From assembly GCF_014836495.1 (NCBI RefSeq), contig NZ_JACSQT010000011.1, forward strand, positions 51,273-115,272: a stretch of 64,000 nucleotides of DNA, in the 5' to 3' direction. Of this stretch, positions 54,095 through 62,855 are shown in pieces. Source of the DNA: Cytobacillus stercorigallinarum. GTDB lineage: Bacteria > Bacillota > Bacilli > Bacillales > Cytobacillaceae. A model generated the notes under the pieces. That model saw only the letters and a list, made by a program, of their open reading frames with translations, had not been told where the DNA came from and ran no database searches. A program made the position numbers and the translations under genes. Position 1 is the first letter of the stretch, and every line of letters starts with the position of its first letter.

Positions 54095-54880
54095 CTATTC
54101 AACTCCTGCAATTAACACATCGTATACCTTCAAACTTACTTCTTCATCGGCTTCTCTGTTAGAATCTCTTTCACCAAACTTTGGATTATTTGATTTCTTA
54201 TTATTCAACTCAAATTCACCATTAAATGTTAAGTCACTTTTTTTTGCAAATCCTACGTGCATTGCATGAATAATTAAGTTCATTTTTCTTAAATCTGTTA
54301 TATTGTAATTATTTTTAAAAGCATTTATATTAAATCTAAAAACAACTTCTTCATGCTCAGTCTTACTACCTATACCAATAAATTCATAGTATCCCTTTGC
54401 ATTCCGTATTGTTTCGTCTATTTTATCAATCACCAAATCATACTCACCAGTTTCGTCTAAAGCCGGATTACCACTAATCATAGACATAAATGGACTAATC
54501 ATTACAATGTATGTTAATGAATCCTTTTCAGCTTCCAAAATATAGTCTTTGAATTCTTCAATAGCTGAATTATCGTTACCTAAACTGTCAAGAAAATCAG
54601 TCAAAATTGTATTTTGAATAATCGTTTTTGCGATATTATCTGTTTTCACTTTAGCACCAGCTGCTGCATTTACTTCTACATTTCCACTAAAACCAATTAA
54701 AGCATTTAAAAAATTGGAAAAAACATTATCTTTTGTTGTTCCCACACCTGCTTTTCCATCTATCTGAGCATTCTTTCCCGTTTCTTTCAATAGTTCAGTA
54801 GTTTTATTCAAATTTCCACCATTTGATATTTGTAAGTAGTCAGTTACAGATTCTTCATCAAAATAAACAATCTTTTTCAT
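54095..54880 (-). CDS. DUF6414-like protein of unknown function
   Basis: A 261-residue soluble protein. The opening MKKIVYFDEESVTDYLQISN and the following GGNLNKTTELLKE recall DUF6414-type proteins, though I cannot verify this by search. A Gly/Ala-rich stretch (VEVNAAAGAKVKTDNIAK) is near residue 70. A middle helix-rich part and a beta-rich part (EEVVFRFNINAFKNNYN) follow. The C-terminus is acidic. The ATG is behind GGAGGAG. It is directly upstream of the AAA+ gene. Such proteins often lie beside ATPases in defence islands; the biochemical role is unknown. Confidence 0.6.
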   Translation of the reverse strand: MKKIVYFDEESVTDYLQISNGGNLNKTTELLKETGKNAQIDGKAGVGTTKDNVFSNFLNALIGFSGNVEVNAAAGAKVKTDNIAKTIIQNTILTDFLDSLGNDNSAIEEFKDYILEAEKDSLTYIVMISPFMSMISGNPALDETGEYDLVIDKIDETIRNAKGYYEFIGIGSKTEHEEVVFRFNINAFKNNYNITDLRKMNLIIHAMHVGFAKKSDLTFNGEFELNNKKSNNPKFGERDSNREADEEVSLKVYDVLIAGVE

Positions 54881-55002
54881 TCAATTCTCCTCCAGCACTT
54901 ATTTACTTATAATCTACCTTTATTCTATTGTAACAATTAAATGGATTTATAAGGAATCCTCTTCGATCTATCCCTATGATTATTCATCACACTTCTCTTA
55001 TA

Positions 55003-55827
55003 CTAGATACGACTCTTTTGAATCAACCATAAGAATACATCCTCAGTCATTCTCAAGATCATTAACGCATCTTCCTGTGAAGGGTTATCTTCGCCATGTG
55101 CTCCCAATCCAGACATACCACTATATAAAGTGGCCATTATTCGGTATCTATTCGCACCTTTATTATTGTCTAACCAATATTTAAAAATCCTCTTTTTACT
55201 TTTAAGCTCTGCACCATCTTGGGTAATTCTTTCATCTGTAGCAACCAGAATGCCCCTTAAATAATCACCATTTTCAGTATCAAGTTTAGTTAATATTTTT
55301 TCAAAAGCTGTTCTACAATTATCTATACAGCTTTTGAAATTGCCATTACTATAAGTTTCTAAAGCCTCATTGTAATGTCTAAGAACTTCTGGATAACCTA
55401 AATTAAGTTCCTGCCTCATAACAGACATATCGCTTTGTCTTTCTACCTCACCTGAAGACAGGTATTGGAGGGAGTACCTGTCACCCATATCCGTATTTTC
55501 AATTTGCAAAGCGTAGCCTAATAACTCAAGACAATTCTGAATCTGTTTTAAATGAGAAGAATCTTCAATTTCATCCAATCTCCTAAAAATTTCATTGAGA
55601 AACTCATTTAAATGCTCTTTCTCAGACTTAATTTTATTACAGAGCTTCATCATTCCTAATTCGGGATTGAAAGAATCATTATCATTTGTATAGCCCCTAT
55701 TAAAGGTGTTTGGATTGAAATAATTTTCATATTCTTCTACTAGGGAAGAAAGCCCTATACAACTTAGAACCTGCTCTAACCAACCATTTCCGTTACTATA
55801 AATTACTCTTCGAATTGGAATATTCAA
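55003..55827 (-). CDS. Abortive-infection (Abi C-terminal/HEPN-like) protein
   Basis: A 274-residue helical protein. The C-terminal half resembles Abi-C/HEPN-like domains of abortive infection proteins: VLRHYNEALETYSNGNFKSC near residue 150, CRTAFEKILTKL near 170, YSGMSGLGAHGEDNPSQEDA near 233 and ILRMTEDVFLWLI near 258. The N-terminal part carries LGMMKLCNKIKSEKEHLNEF and is not recognised. The TTG start at 55827 has no visible binding site, so the beginning is uncertain. It precedes the DUF6414-like and AAA+ genes on the same strand (122-bp gap) and may be the effector of that group. Confidence 0.65.
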   Translation of the reverse strand: MNIPIRRVIYSNGNGWLEQVLSCIGLSSLVEEYENYFNPNTFNRGYTNDNDSFNPELGMMKLCNKIKSEKEHLNEFLNEIFRRLDEIEDSSHLKQIQNCLELLGYALQIENTDMGDRYSLQYLSSGEVERQSDMSVMRQELNLGYPEVLRHYNEALETYSNGNFKSCIDNCRTAFEKILTKLDTENGDYLRGILVATDERITQDGAELKSKKRIFKYWLDNNKGANRYRIMATLYSGMSGLGAHGEDNPSQEDALMILRMTEDVFLWLIQKSRI

Positions 55828-56139
55828 ACATCTGCATAATTGAGCTAAACTTTTATCCTTCTCTACTATCTAAAATTAACCCCATTTATCTTGCTCCCAT
55901 TCATATTTTGTTTGTGAATTACTCTTTGAGATACAGACATCCACAGAGAAAAAGTGATAACTGTGAAACTACTATCCCTAATTACCTCTTGAATATTCAA
56001 TCTCAGGTGAATCACATATATCTATATTCCAATTTATAACACAAAATTGTCTAGGAATAGTATAATTTTCTAGTACCTTATGAATTCTTTACTGGAATTA
56101 AGAGACACTCCCGCAAAAATAAAAAGAGGAGAACTTTAC

Positions 56140-56645
56140 ATGCAAGAAAGAATGTTGAGGTTAATTCAAATTGATTGGGTAGGCCCTTATTCATTAGAGA
56201 CTATAACAAAATTACAAGATATTTCCCAAGATTACGGAATCTATCAAATTTACTGTAAACAACCCGTGTATGGAAAGGACGTTTTACTCTACATAGGAAA
56301 AGTAGACCAACAAACATTGGGGAAACGAGTTACAAGAAAATTGGGGGGTTACAAATGATTCTAACAACTTAAAGATTTATGCTGGTCGTCTGGCTGGTGA
56401 AAAAACACCCGAGGAGAAACTGTGGTCATAGGAAATTGATTTGGTCGAAAGGCTTTTGATCAGTGTACACAAACCAGCCTACAACTCAAAAAGTTTATGG
56501 CTAATACGGGACATCGAACTCCAGATATTCATACTTTGAATTGGGAGATTACAGAGATCTACTTCCTGAAATCTCGGGATTGCGATGGACAAGCAGGTTA
56601 GACACTATGGAGTATACTATTTATAGGTATACCGCTGACGAATAA
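56140..56645 (+). pseudogene. GIY-YIG nuclease gene, frameshifted
   Basis: The ATG at 56140 follows AGAGGAG. The frame shows the GIY-YIG core, DYGIYQIYCKQPVYGKDVLL then YIGKVDQQTLGKRV, and stops at 56358. The rest continues in other frames: DSNNLKIYAGRLAGEKTPEE, an in-frame TAG, then LVERLLISVHKPAYNSKSL, then a shift to GDYRDLLPEISGLRWTSRLD ending TADE and TAA at 56645. An intact protein would have about 165 residues. It is broken at three or more places. Confidence 0.75.
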
Positions 56646-56711
56646 TCAAATAAATGGTGATCAAATATGGAGAAAATTTGAAACTGATTCTTAGTTGATA
56701 GGGGGAAAATA

Positions 56712-57290
56712 ATGTTAGATAAAATAAATGACATCAACGTTGCTCTCAGCAATAAAAGTTATTTATCAGCACTTGCACTATCCTTAACTTTACCTGATAT
56801 TTGTGGGGAAATTGAATATCCACATTTTAAACACAAGAATGGAAAACGAAATGTAGGAAAACAATTTGCAACATGGTTTGACAATTGGGCAAATCAATAT
56901 TTTGCAGATAATACAGGTTGGACAAAAGATTACACTAAAGCAAAAAATCCATATTTTACAGGGGAAATGTGTTATTCTTTACGCTGTTCTTTCTTACATG
57001 ATGGAAATTCTGATATAAAAAACTGGGGCAACAAAGAAGATGCAGATTTTTACTATTCATATGAATTTGAATTAGCAATAGGAGGAGCAGATTCATTTGG
57101 TTTATCATGGACAAACCCGTCTAGTAATGATTCAAAAATAATGAAAACAAAAACTGTTAGAGTTAATATTGACAAATTGTGTGAGTCTATTTGTTTAGCT
57201 GCAGAAAATTATTATCGAGAAAAAGATCCTAGTCTATTCAAGGACCATAAAATTAACTTTATTGATTTTAATTCTTTCAAAACTAGGTAA
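56712..57290 (+). CDS. Hypothetical protein with a HEPN-like RxxxxH motif
   Basis: A 192-residue soluble protein. Residues 8-32 form a helix (ALSNKSYLSALALSLTLPDI); WFDNWANQYFADNTGWTKDY lies near 56. The notable segment is CYSLRCSFLHDGNSD near residue 92: R-C-S-F-L-H fits the RX4H-type active site of HEPN ribonucleases in the usual helix context. The ATG is behind AGGGGG. It stands alone downstream of the GIY-YIG remnant. A HEPN role in RNA cleavage or immunity is an inference only. Confidence 0.55.
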   Translation: MLDKINDINVALSNKSYLSALALSLTLPDICGEIEYPHFKHKNGKRNVGKQFATWFDNWANQYFADNTGWTKDYTKAKNPYFTGEMCYSLRCSFLHDGNSDIKNWGNKEDADFYYSYEFELAIGGADSFGLSWTNPSSNDSKIMKTKTVRVNIDKLCESICLAAENYYREKDPSLFKDHKINFIDFNSFKTR

Positions 57291-57442
57291 CAGTAGTATT
57301 TATTAAATTCTTAAAGGTTTTATAGCGATTTTCTACAATTAAGCATAGAGTGTACTATAAACTTCTATAATTGATATAGCTTTATCCTACTTAGTTTTTT
57401 GTTGCTAAACAAATTTATACAATGAAAAGGAGGTTTGAATAA

Positions 57443-58039
57443 GTGAAAGAAATTTTAAAACACCCAACTGTTTCTGCAATTCTTGGAACCGTGATTGGAA
57501 CTATTATTGTAACTCCAATAGTAGCATATATAAATAAGGTAAATGTAATTGAAGCACTTATCTTAATCGTTAACTGGATAAAGAATTTTATTACTTTAAT
57601 TCTAACTTTCCAAGTTCCTTTTTGGATAATTATTGTTTCACTATTCTTATTTTTGTTCATTAAGAAAATTGCCAACAAAATAAATTCACAAGGTCCCTCT
57701 TATGCTAGACATTCTATAGAAGAGCACTACAGACAAGATAAAATAAATAACATTTTATGAATACTTGAGTGGTATCGAAGTTATGACGGAAAGCTAAAAT
57801 TAATAAATCATTCACCACACCCTATTTGTCCTGATTGCATGAATGATCTCGTTCTCTCGAATAAAACAGCAGAAGGCTATCATTCAAACCGCCCTACAAG
57901 GTTTGTATGCGAAAATTGTGGATTCTCTCAGAAACTAGAAACTGATATTGAAGATTATAGAATGAAAATTGAAAGAGAGATAATTCGAAGAATAAGAACA
58001 GGTGAATGGCGTAATTCACTACAAGAACATTTTTCATAG
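57443..58039 (+). pseudogene. Membrane/zinc-ribbon protein gene interrupted by a single in-frame TGA
   Basis: The GTG at 57443 follows AAGGAGG. Codons 1-105 encode two hydrophobic segments (residues about 8-28 and 60-73) and a polar tail, then TGA at 57758-57760. The same frame continues without break for 92 codons: ILEWYRSYDGKLKLINHSPH, a zinc ribbon with CPDC and CENC, and a charged helix (EIIRRIRTGEW). Both halves make sense as one protein of about 198 residues. A TGG-to-TGA change is the simplest cause. The alternative is two separately translated pieces; the second lacks a binding site. Confidence 0.6.
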
Positions 58040-58188
58040 TTTTTTCAAAAAAAGTACGAGGGTAATCGGTTTAGCAACTAATGATTAGCACAATACCGTT
58101 ATTCCCTCATACCCTACCTATCACAAACATCTTACTTTTCACACAAGACATTAAATAGAAAGAATGTTATCTCCCTCCTCCTCATTTA

Positions 58189-59041
58189 TCATTCGATGTT
58201 ATCCAATATTTGAGAAATCAATCTTCTTACTTCTTCACTGTTCCCATCAAATCCAGCATACCTTTGAATTTTATATGGTGTAATCGATATTCTATTTTGA
58301 ATCATTTCATTGATAGCCCATTTGATTTTACGAATCTGAAAGTTTTTTATATCCTCAGACAACTCTTCTAAATATTTATGGGTTTTTACTAATTTTTTAT
58401 TTTCAAGCTATCTACCTGCACCTATCGTCCTTCTAATACTTAAAGGCGTTACTCTTACCGACTTACCTTCTTTAGCAAGAATCAGTTTTACCGCTTCCTT
58501 TGCTAACTTTAAACACTCCACATCTCGTGTTTCCCAATCCACGGTTTCCGTCCTTTTCTTTCTCGTTTGATTCTTTGGTGTAACCTCCTCATACCATTCT
58601 CTATCATATCTAAAAATCCATGTATGAAGCCCTTTTCCTATGTATTTCAACTGACTTTGGTTTGCATATTTATTTTCTTCTAGTAACTTTAGCCATTGGA
58701 TACGTCTCTCTTTAAGACTAAAGGAAGGGCTATGCTGCTTTGCAATGCTCTTTTTTTCCAACTATCCCCTCCATATTAAAGAATTCATCTAAATCAATGT
58801 CAAGAAACTGTAGAAAGAGCAAATGACGCAACGGGCTTCTATTTTTGTTATTGTATCTTATAAATAATCGCAGCCAATTAGCCGGTTTACCCGGATTAAA
58901 TTCACTTTGCATTAATCTCAAATATTGCTCTGGATAGTAATTCAAAAAGGGATGCTGAACCTCACTTGTATACAAACTGCCATTTACTGAAGCTATTCCT
59001 TTGTCTCGAATATAGAAATTCACGACAAGGTGTATACACAA
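58189..59041 (-). pseudogene. TnsD-type (Tn7-like target selector) gene, C-terminal part, frameshifted
   Basis: Three minus-strand pieces in different frames make up the C-terminal half of a Tn7-like TnsD. The first (59041-58730) has IASVNGSLYTSEVQHPFLNY and KPANWLRLFIRYNNKNRSPL followed by RHLLFLQFLDIDLDEFF. The second (58761-58408) has RIQWLKLLEENKYANQSQLK and TWIFRYDREWYEE. The third ends YKIQRYAGFDGNSEEVRRLI then SQILDNIE and TGA at 58191. The N-terminal TniQ domain and its zinc finger are missing. No tnsA, tnsB or tnsC is seen nearby. It marks a former Tn7-like insertion. Confidence 0.7.
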
Positions 59042-59626
59042 ATTTTAAATGCCAAGAAAAACACTAATTCTCTATTCTGTTTGTTTCTTAACCATATTAA
59101 ACGCCTACAGACAAAGCGTGGTGTGACAAAAAGGGATTAGAATTACAAAAAATGAAAGTGCAACTTGATAAAAATATGTAATTTTTTTAGGGAACACAAC
59201 GAACGTTTTTAAGAAGAAGGAGCCTTAATTTGCCCTTAACTGAAACCGGCTCATATATAATGCCAAGAAAGAGTTAAAGCGAGACAATGAAGGATTGTTA
59301 AAATGGTTAAGGCAGTTGCAAACCGGTCCTTTTAGGATTTGGAATTGGTTTAGGAAAAGCAAATGACAAACGATTTAATTGATTGAATTCATAAGGCAAG
59401 AAAATAATCTACTTATATATAATTATTCCGTAATTGTATAACTAGGTTCTCTTACCCGATCAATGAAATTTATTAATCCTAGTTTCAAATTTTGCTTTAG
59501 TCATAGGACTGGTTGGTATATCCATTGAGGTTGAACATTATTGGAGAAACGAAAATAATAGTGGAACCAAATGAGCCCAAAAAAGGAAAGAATTCTATGT
59601 AGCATCTCAACATTACTCATACCTTA
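59042..59626. other. Intergenic stretch with decayed coding traces
   Basis: No intact gene. A short plus-strand trace ending with TGA near 59570 (FALVIGLVGISIEVEHYW) has no start codon. The upstream part of the TnsD gene is not recognisable here. Confidence 0.4.
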
Positions 59627-60136
59627 TCATTCCTTTTTGCTAATTCTTATTTTCATTTTTGGTGGAAGCAAATCATATTCTTCACAAAGTTTGTAGAAGT
59701 AAGGATTTCGTGTATGAACATCAATTCCTTCTTCATCTAGTATTTTTTCACATTCAAGAATCTGCTCGTCAGCAAGCAGGTTTTTCGGTATTAATATTTC
59801 TACCATACCTATTATCTTCTTTATTTCTAAAAGTTTGGCTAAATATGGTCTATGGTTCCCACCAGTGGCTACTGTGTATGTTTTATTAGGTAAGTAGATT
59901 AAATGTAAATCTCGATATCTTTCACATAAATAACCATACTTTTTAATTGATTGATATAACCGATCTAATTTTTTTTGTCTTAAAACACCTTCATATGACA
60001 GTCCTTTTATTTCATCAACATAAACAGATTTATAACCATAGAAATATATATAATAATCTTCATTTTGTTCTCCATACTGTTTAATTAATTGGTCATAATA
60101 TTCCCATCCAGTATAATCTACCCTAACTTCCCCCAT
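59627..60136 (-). CDS. Hypothetical protein, possibly ParB/sulfiredoxin-like fold
   Basis: A 169-residue soluble protein. Features are many Tyr residues in the first 60 positions (EQNEDYYIYFYGYKSVYVDE), then LIYLPNKTYTVATGGNHRPY near 98 and KKIIGMVEILIPKNLL near 125. The NK-YxVxxGGNHR pattern recalls the G-x-HR motif of ParB-like nucleotidase folds; this is only a hint. The ATG at 60136 follows AAAGGGG. It stands alone. Confidence 0.5.
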   Translation of the reverse strand: MGEVRVDYTGWEYYDQLIKQYGEQNEDYYIYFYGYKSVYVDEIKGLSYEGVLRQKKLDRLYQSIKKYGYLCERYRDLHLIYLPNKTYTVATGGNHRPYLAKLLEIKKIIGMVEILIPKNLLADEQILECEKILDEEGIDVHTRNPYFYKLCEEYDLLPPKMKIRISKKE

Positions 60137-60154
60137 AAAGACACCCCTTTTCAT

Positions 60155-60712
60155 CTAAATGAAACGTGTAATTTATTTAATTAAACACTAAACTACAAAT
60201 TTATAAATTATATAGCTTAGATAACAGGAATATGAGGATTAAATAAATTTAAAGATAACAATAGAAGGAGCCCTATATTCCTAATTAGTCTATCCATGCT
60301 CCAGTTATACTGTTTAGAGGTATTTTTTTCCTCTAATCAACATTGAGCGTTGCAGACAGATTGAACCAGCTATGCGGAGCTTCGAGCCACTGTTTGCATA
60401 CAATATAGCAAATGATGCGAGGAAAGGGCTACCCACGTAGCCCTTATAATCAGGTTCGATCATAATGACCTTCTAAACCTACATTTAGCACTTAGAAATA
60501 AGAACCCATTTTGATAAAAGATTGATCAAAATGAGTTCTTATCAAGCTGATTTAAGAGTAGTATTTTAAAAGAGTTGATTAATTCTGAAAGCGAATATTT
60601 TCACTAACGCACCCGTTTCTATAAGTGTGATGTTTCAAAATCTTTCTTGTGGTATAAGAAAAGACAACCATAACTTGAAGAACAGGTACATTTAGATTTA
60701 TTAGAAGGATGT
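60155..60712. other. Intergenic stretch with two hairpins, no gene seen
   Basis: Hairpins AAGGGCTA-cccacg-TAGCCCTT (60423-60444) and AAGAAC-c-CATTTTGAT ... ATCAAAATG-a-GTTCTT (60500-60541). Their partner genes are not evident; they may be remnants of terminators of deleted genes. Confidence 0.5.
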
Positions 60713-60883
60713 TTACTTTTTAGGTTTAGGCAAGAAATATAAGCTACCACCCATTAAAAATCCACCGATTATTGCAAGTAATGTACCGATTATAACCCAA
60801 TGAGTCAATAAAATAGTGGATAAATATATTCCTAACATAAATAAGAGTGTGCCAGCAAAAAATAAAATTCTTACTTTTTTCAT
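60713..60883 (-). CDS. Small two-helix membrane protein, 56 residues
   Basis: MKKVRILFFAGTLLFMLGIY forms the first helix and IIGTLLAIIGGFLMGGSLYF the second, with a short basic tail (LPKPKK). GAAGGGAG lies 7 nt before the ATG at 60883, so translation is likely. No family recognised. Confidence 0.6.
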   Translation of the reverse strand: MKKVRILFFAGTLLFMLGIYLSTILLTHWVIIGTLLAIIGGFLMGGSLYFLPKPKK

Positions 60884-61080
60884 TTTTCTTCTCCCTTCAA
60901 AAAATTTTAGTTAGTAGTTAAAATTTAATCCACTTTGTTTTCCCTATTAGTATACCTGCCCCGTTTGTTAAATAAGAAAAAAGAACGCTCCAGCGATCCT
61001 CATCTTTAACTCTTGCACCCATTAGTTGAAGAATACTACATTAATTCTTTACCCATTGGTTTAGAGGGTTTGTAATCCTT

Positions 61081-61359
61081 CTAAAGAAGATAAAGTAAGA
61101 GGCTTTTCATATGGTTATACTTCAGTTCTGGAAAGCTAACATTATATCTTTCATGGCATTTTGGACATACAGTATTTTTTATTGCCCTACTTTTTGCTTG
61201 TGTTTTCCAAACATGCTCACATTCTTTGTACCTCCAAACAATGATCTTATCTGATCCAGATCTTACATTGACTAAAGTGTCCTCATTATTTTCTAATGGA
61301 TGCCATTCTTCAATTAAATCAGGTCGTTCTTCTGCAATGAAACCTCTTGTGTTCTTCAT
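61081..61359 (-). CDS. Zinc-ribbon (DUF4379-like) protein, truncated
   Basis: The frame has 92 residues from ATG 61359, behind GGAGAGAAAA. It carries one copy of the treble-clef repeat seen in DUF4379-type proteins: RPDLIEEWHPLENNEDTLVN near residue 12, VWRYKECEHVWKTQAKSRA near 40, and CPKCHERYNVSFPEL near 64. Family proteins normally have several copies followed by a Vsr-like endonuclease domain; here the frame ends shortly after SFPEL, the usual junction to that domain. So it is probably the remaining front part of a longer nuclease. Confidence 0.6.
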   Translation of the reverse strand: MKNTRGFIAEERPDLIEEWHPLENNEDTLVNVRSGSDKIIVWRYKECEHVWKTQAKSRAIKNTVCPKCHERYNVSFPELKYNHMKSLLLYLL

Positions 61360-61386
61360 TTTTCTCTCCATGTATCGTGATAACAA

Positions 61387-62018
61387 TTTATTAATTCAAG
61401 AATACCACTATTGTCTTATTTCGTCTTACTCCCCATCATTACTTTCTCCTCTATATATCCCTGCTAAAATGTCGGTATCCAAAGCCACTCCCCCTCAACC
61501 CCTTTTCTCTCAAGGCTTTCACCCTCTTATCTCGATTTTATCTTCCCTCTATTATGTTATTAAGTTCTTCCCCAAAACCTCCATTTTCGTCCTCTTTTTT
61601 TACGTTCTAGATTGCATTAAATATTCGGACAATGAAATATGCTCCCGTAATGGAGAAAAGAATCAGGAGATAAGATGGAAAACGGAGCCATTTTGGAACG
61701 GTTATAGGGTAAGGAAACACATTGAATAGAGATTGGAAACCCAATGGATTTACGGATTAAAAAAACGACTAAAACCCTGATTGAATAAGGGATTGGACAG
61801 ATTTGGAGCAAAAGAAAAAGACTGAACCCGTATTGAATTCAACCTGGATTTATATTGATTTTACGATTGATTATTAATTGAGTACATATTGTTCGCCTGC
61901 TCTTTTTCTTCTCTCTTCCTTCGCTCCCGATACCAACTATTTAGCAGTAGGTACCGACTTTTTAGCGTGGGGAAGTGGAAAGTAACAGGGACATACCTCC
62001 CTAGCACTACTATTCGCT
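61387..62018. other. Intergenic region, low-complexity GATT-rich sequence
   Basis: From about 61670 to 61880 words such as GGATT, GATTGG and ATTGAAT recur without fixed period. Frames of up to 167 codons across the area lack binding sites and plausible composition. No supported gene. Confidence 0.5.
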
Positions 62019-62855
62019 TTAATTTCTGTTTAACCTCAAACTATAAAAACGTCTTGACTTCAGATCACCTTCCAGTTCAAATACCCCAGCATCAATCAAC
62101 TTCCTTATTCGATATTCGAGAAAAGCATCCCCTATATATTGATCCAAATGCCCTAGCACTTCTCCAATTACTCTAGCTACACTTATAAATTCATTTTGTT
62201 TACCAAAAAACCTTTTTGCCTTTTTTACAATAAAATCATCATAGTAATCTTCAGTGATACTTTGAATCCTTCCATTCCGCCATATTCTTAACGTTTCATG
62301 ACTTTTACCAAGAGAAAGCCATTCCCTCACTAACTCCTCTCGATCATGGTCTGTAAATAATGTTAAAAACTGTCCAAAATCCTGTTCATAAATAATTTGA
62401 AACTTATCGGGAGGTATTTCACCTGTATGAAGTACCGTGTATTTTACTTTTTTAACCTGAAAAAGCTCTTTATATGCTACTGTCGTATTAATAACCGTAA
62501 TATCAATGTTTTTCTCTTTTAAAAGATATACTATATACCGCATCCCTGTTTGTTCATGAGCGTTATCAGAAACCCAAATAGTCACATGCTCGCCTTCAGG
62601 TATAAGGTTGATTTGATTCATTACCATTTCAAAATGTTCCCTGTAACCATTGTATTCAAAAAACTTATCACTCATGGATTGTTCCATCCACTCATTTCTT
62701 AATTTTACGCCAATCCCTTCATTTAATCCCCAGACCGGGCCTATGGAGAATATATCATAAAAAGAAATTATTCTTTCCTTTTTATCAAGACCCATCTCTT
62801 TTAAAGCAAATTGCAAACTACCAGAAGCTGATGCACTAGATAGAATATGTATCAT
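62019..62855 (-). CDS. DUF1835 domain protein
   Basis: A 278-residue soluble protein. The DUF1835 opening is MIHILSSASASGSLQFALKE, followed by IISFYDIFSIGPVW near residue 28 and VTIWVSDNAHEQTGMRYIVY near 90. The C-terminal region (YRIRKLIDAGVFELEGDLKS near 246) is the DUF3658-type winged helix-like end. GAGGAG precedes the ATG. Function unknown; relatives are common single genes in Bacillus. It lies at the far side of the decayed island. Confidence 0.78.
   Translation of the reverse strand: MIHILSSASASGSLQFALKEMGLDKKERIISFYDIFSIGPVWGLNEGIGVKLRNEWMEQSMSDKFFEYNGYREHFEMVMNQINLIPEGEHVTIWVSDNAHEQTGMRYIVYLLKEKNIDITVINTTVAYKELFQVKKVKYTVLHTGEIPPDKFQIIYEQDFGQFLTLFTDHDREELVREWLSLGKSHETLRIWRNGRIQSITEDYYDDFIVKKAKRFFGKQNEFISVARVIGEVLGHLDQYIGDAFLEYRIRKLIDAGVFELEGDLKSRRFYSLRLNRN

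Noticed and set aside
57758..57760. TGA as selenocysteine codon
   Set aside because: No SECIS-like hairpin was evident and the protein is not a redox family; nonsense mutation is simpler.
61226..61729. 167-codon plus-strand frame
   Set aside because: It overlaps the zinc-ribbon gene antisense and runs into low-complexity DNA; no binding site.
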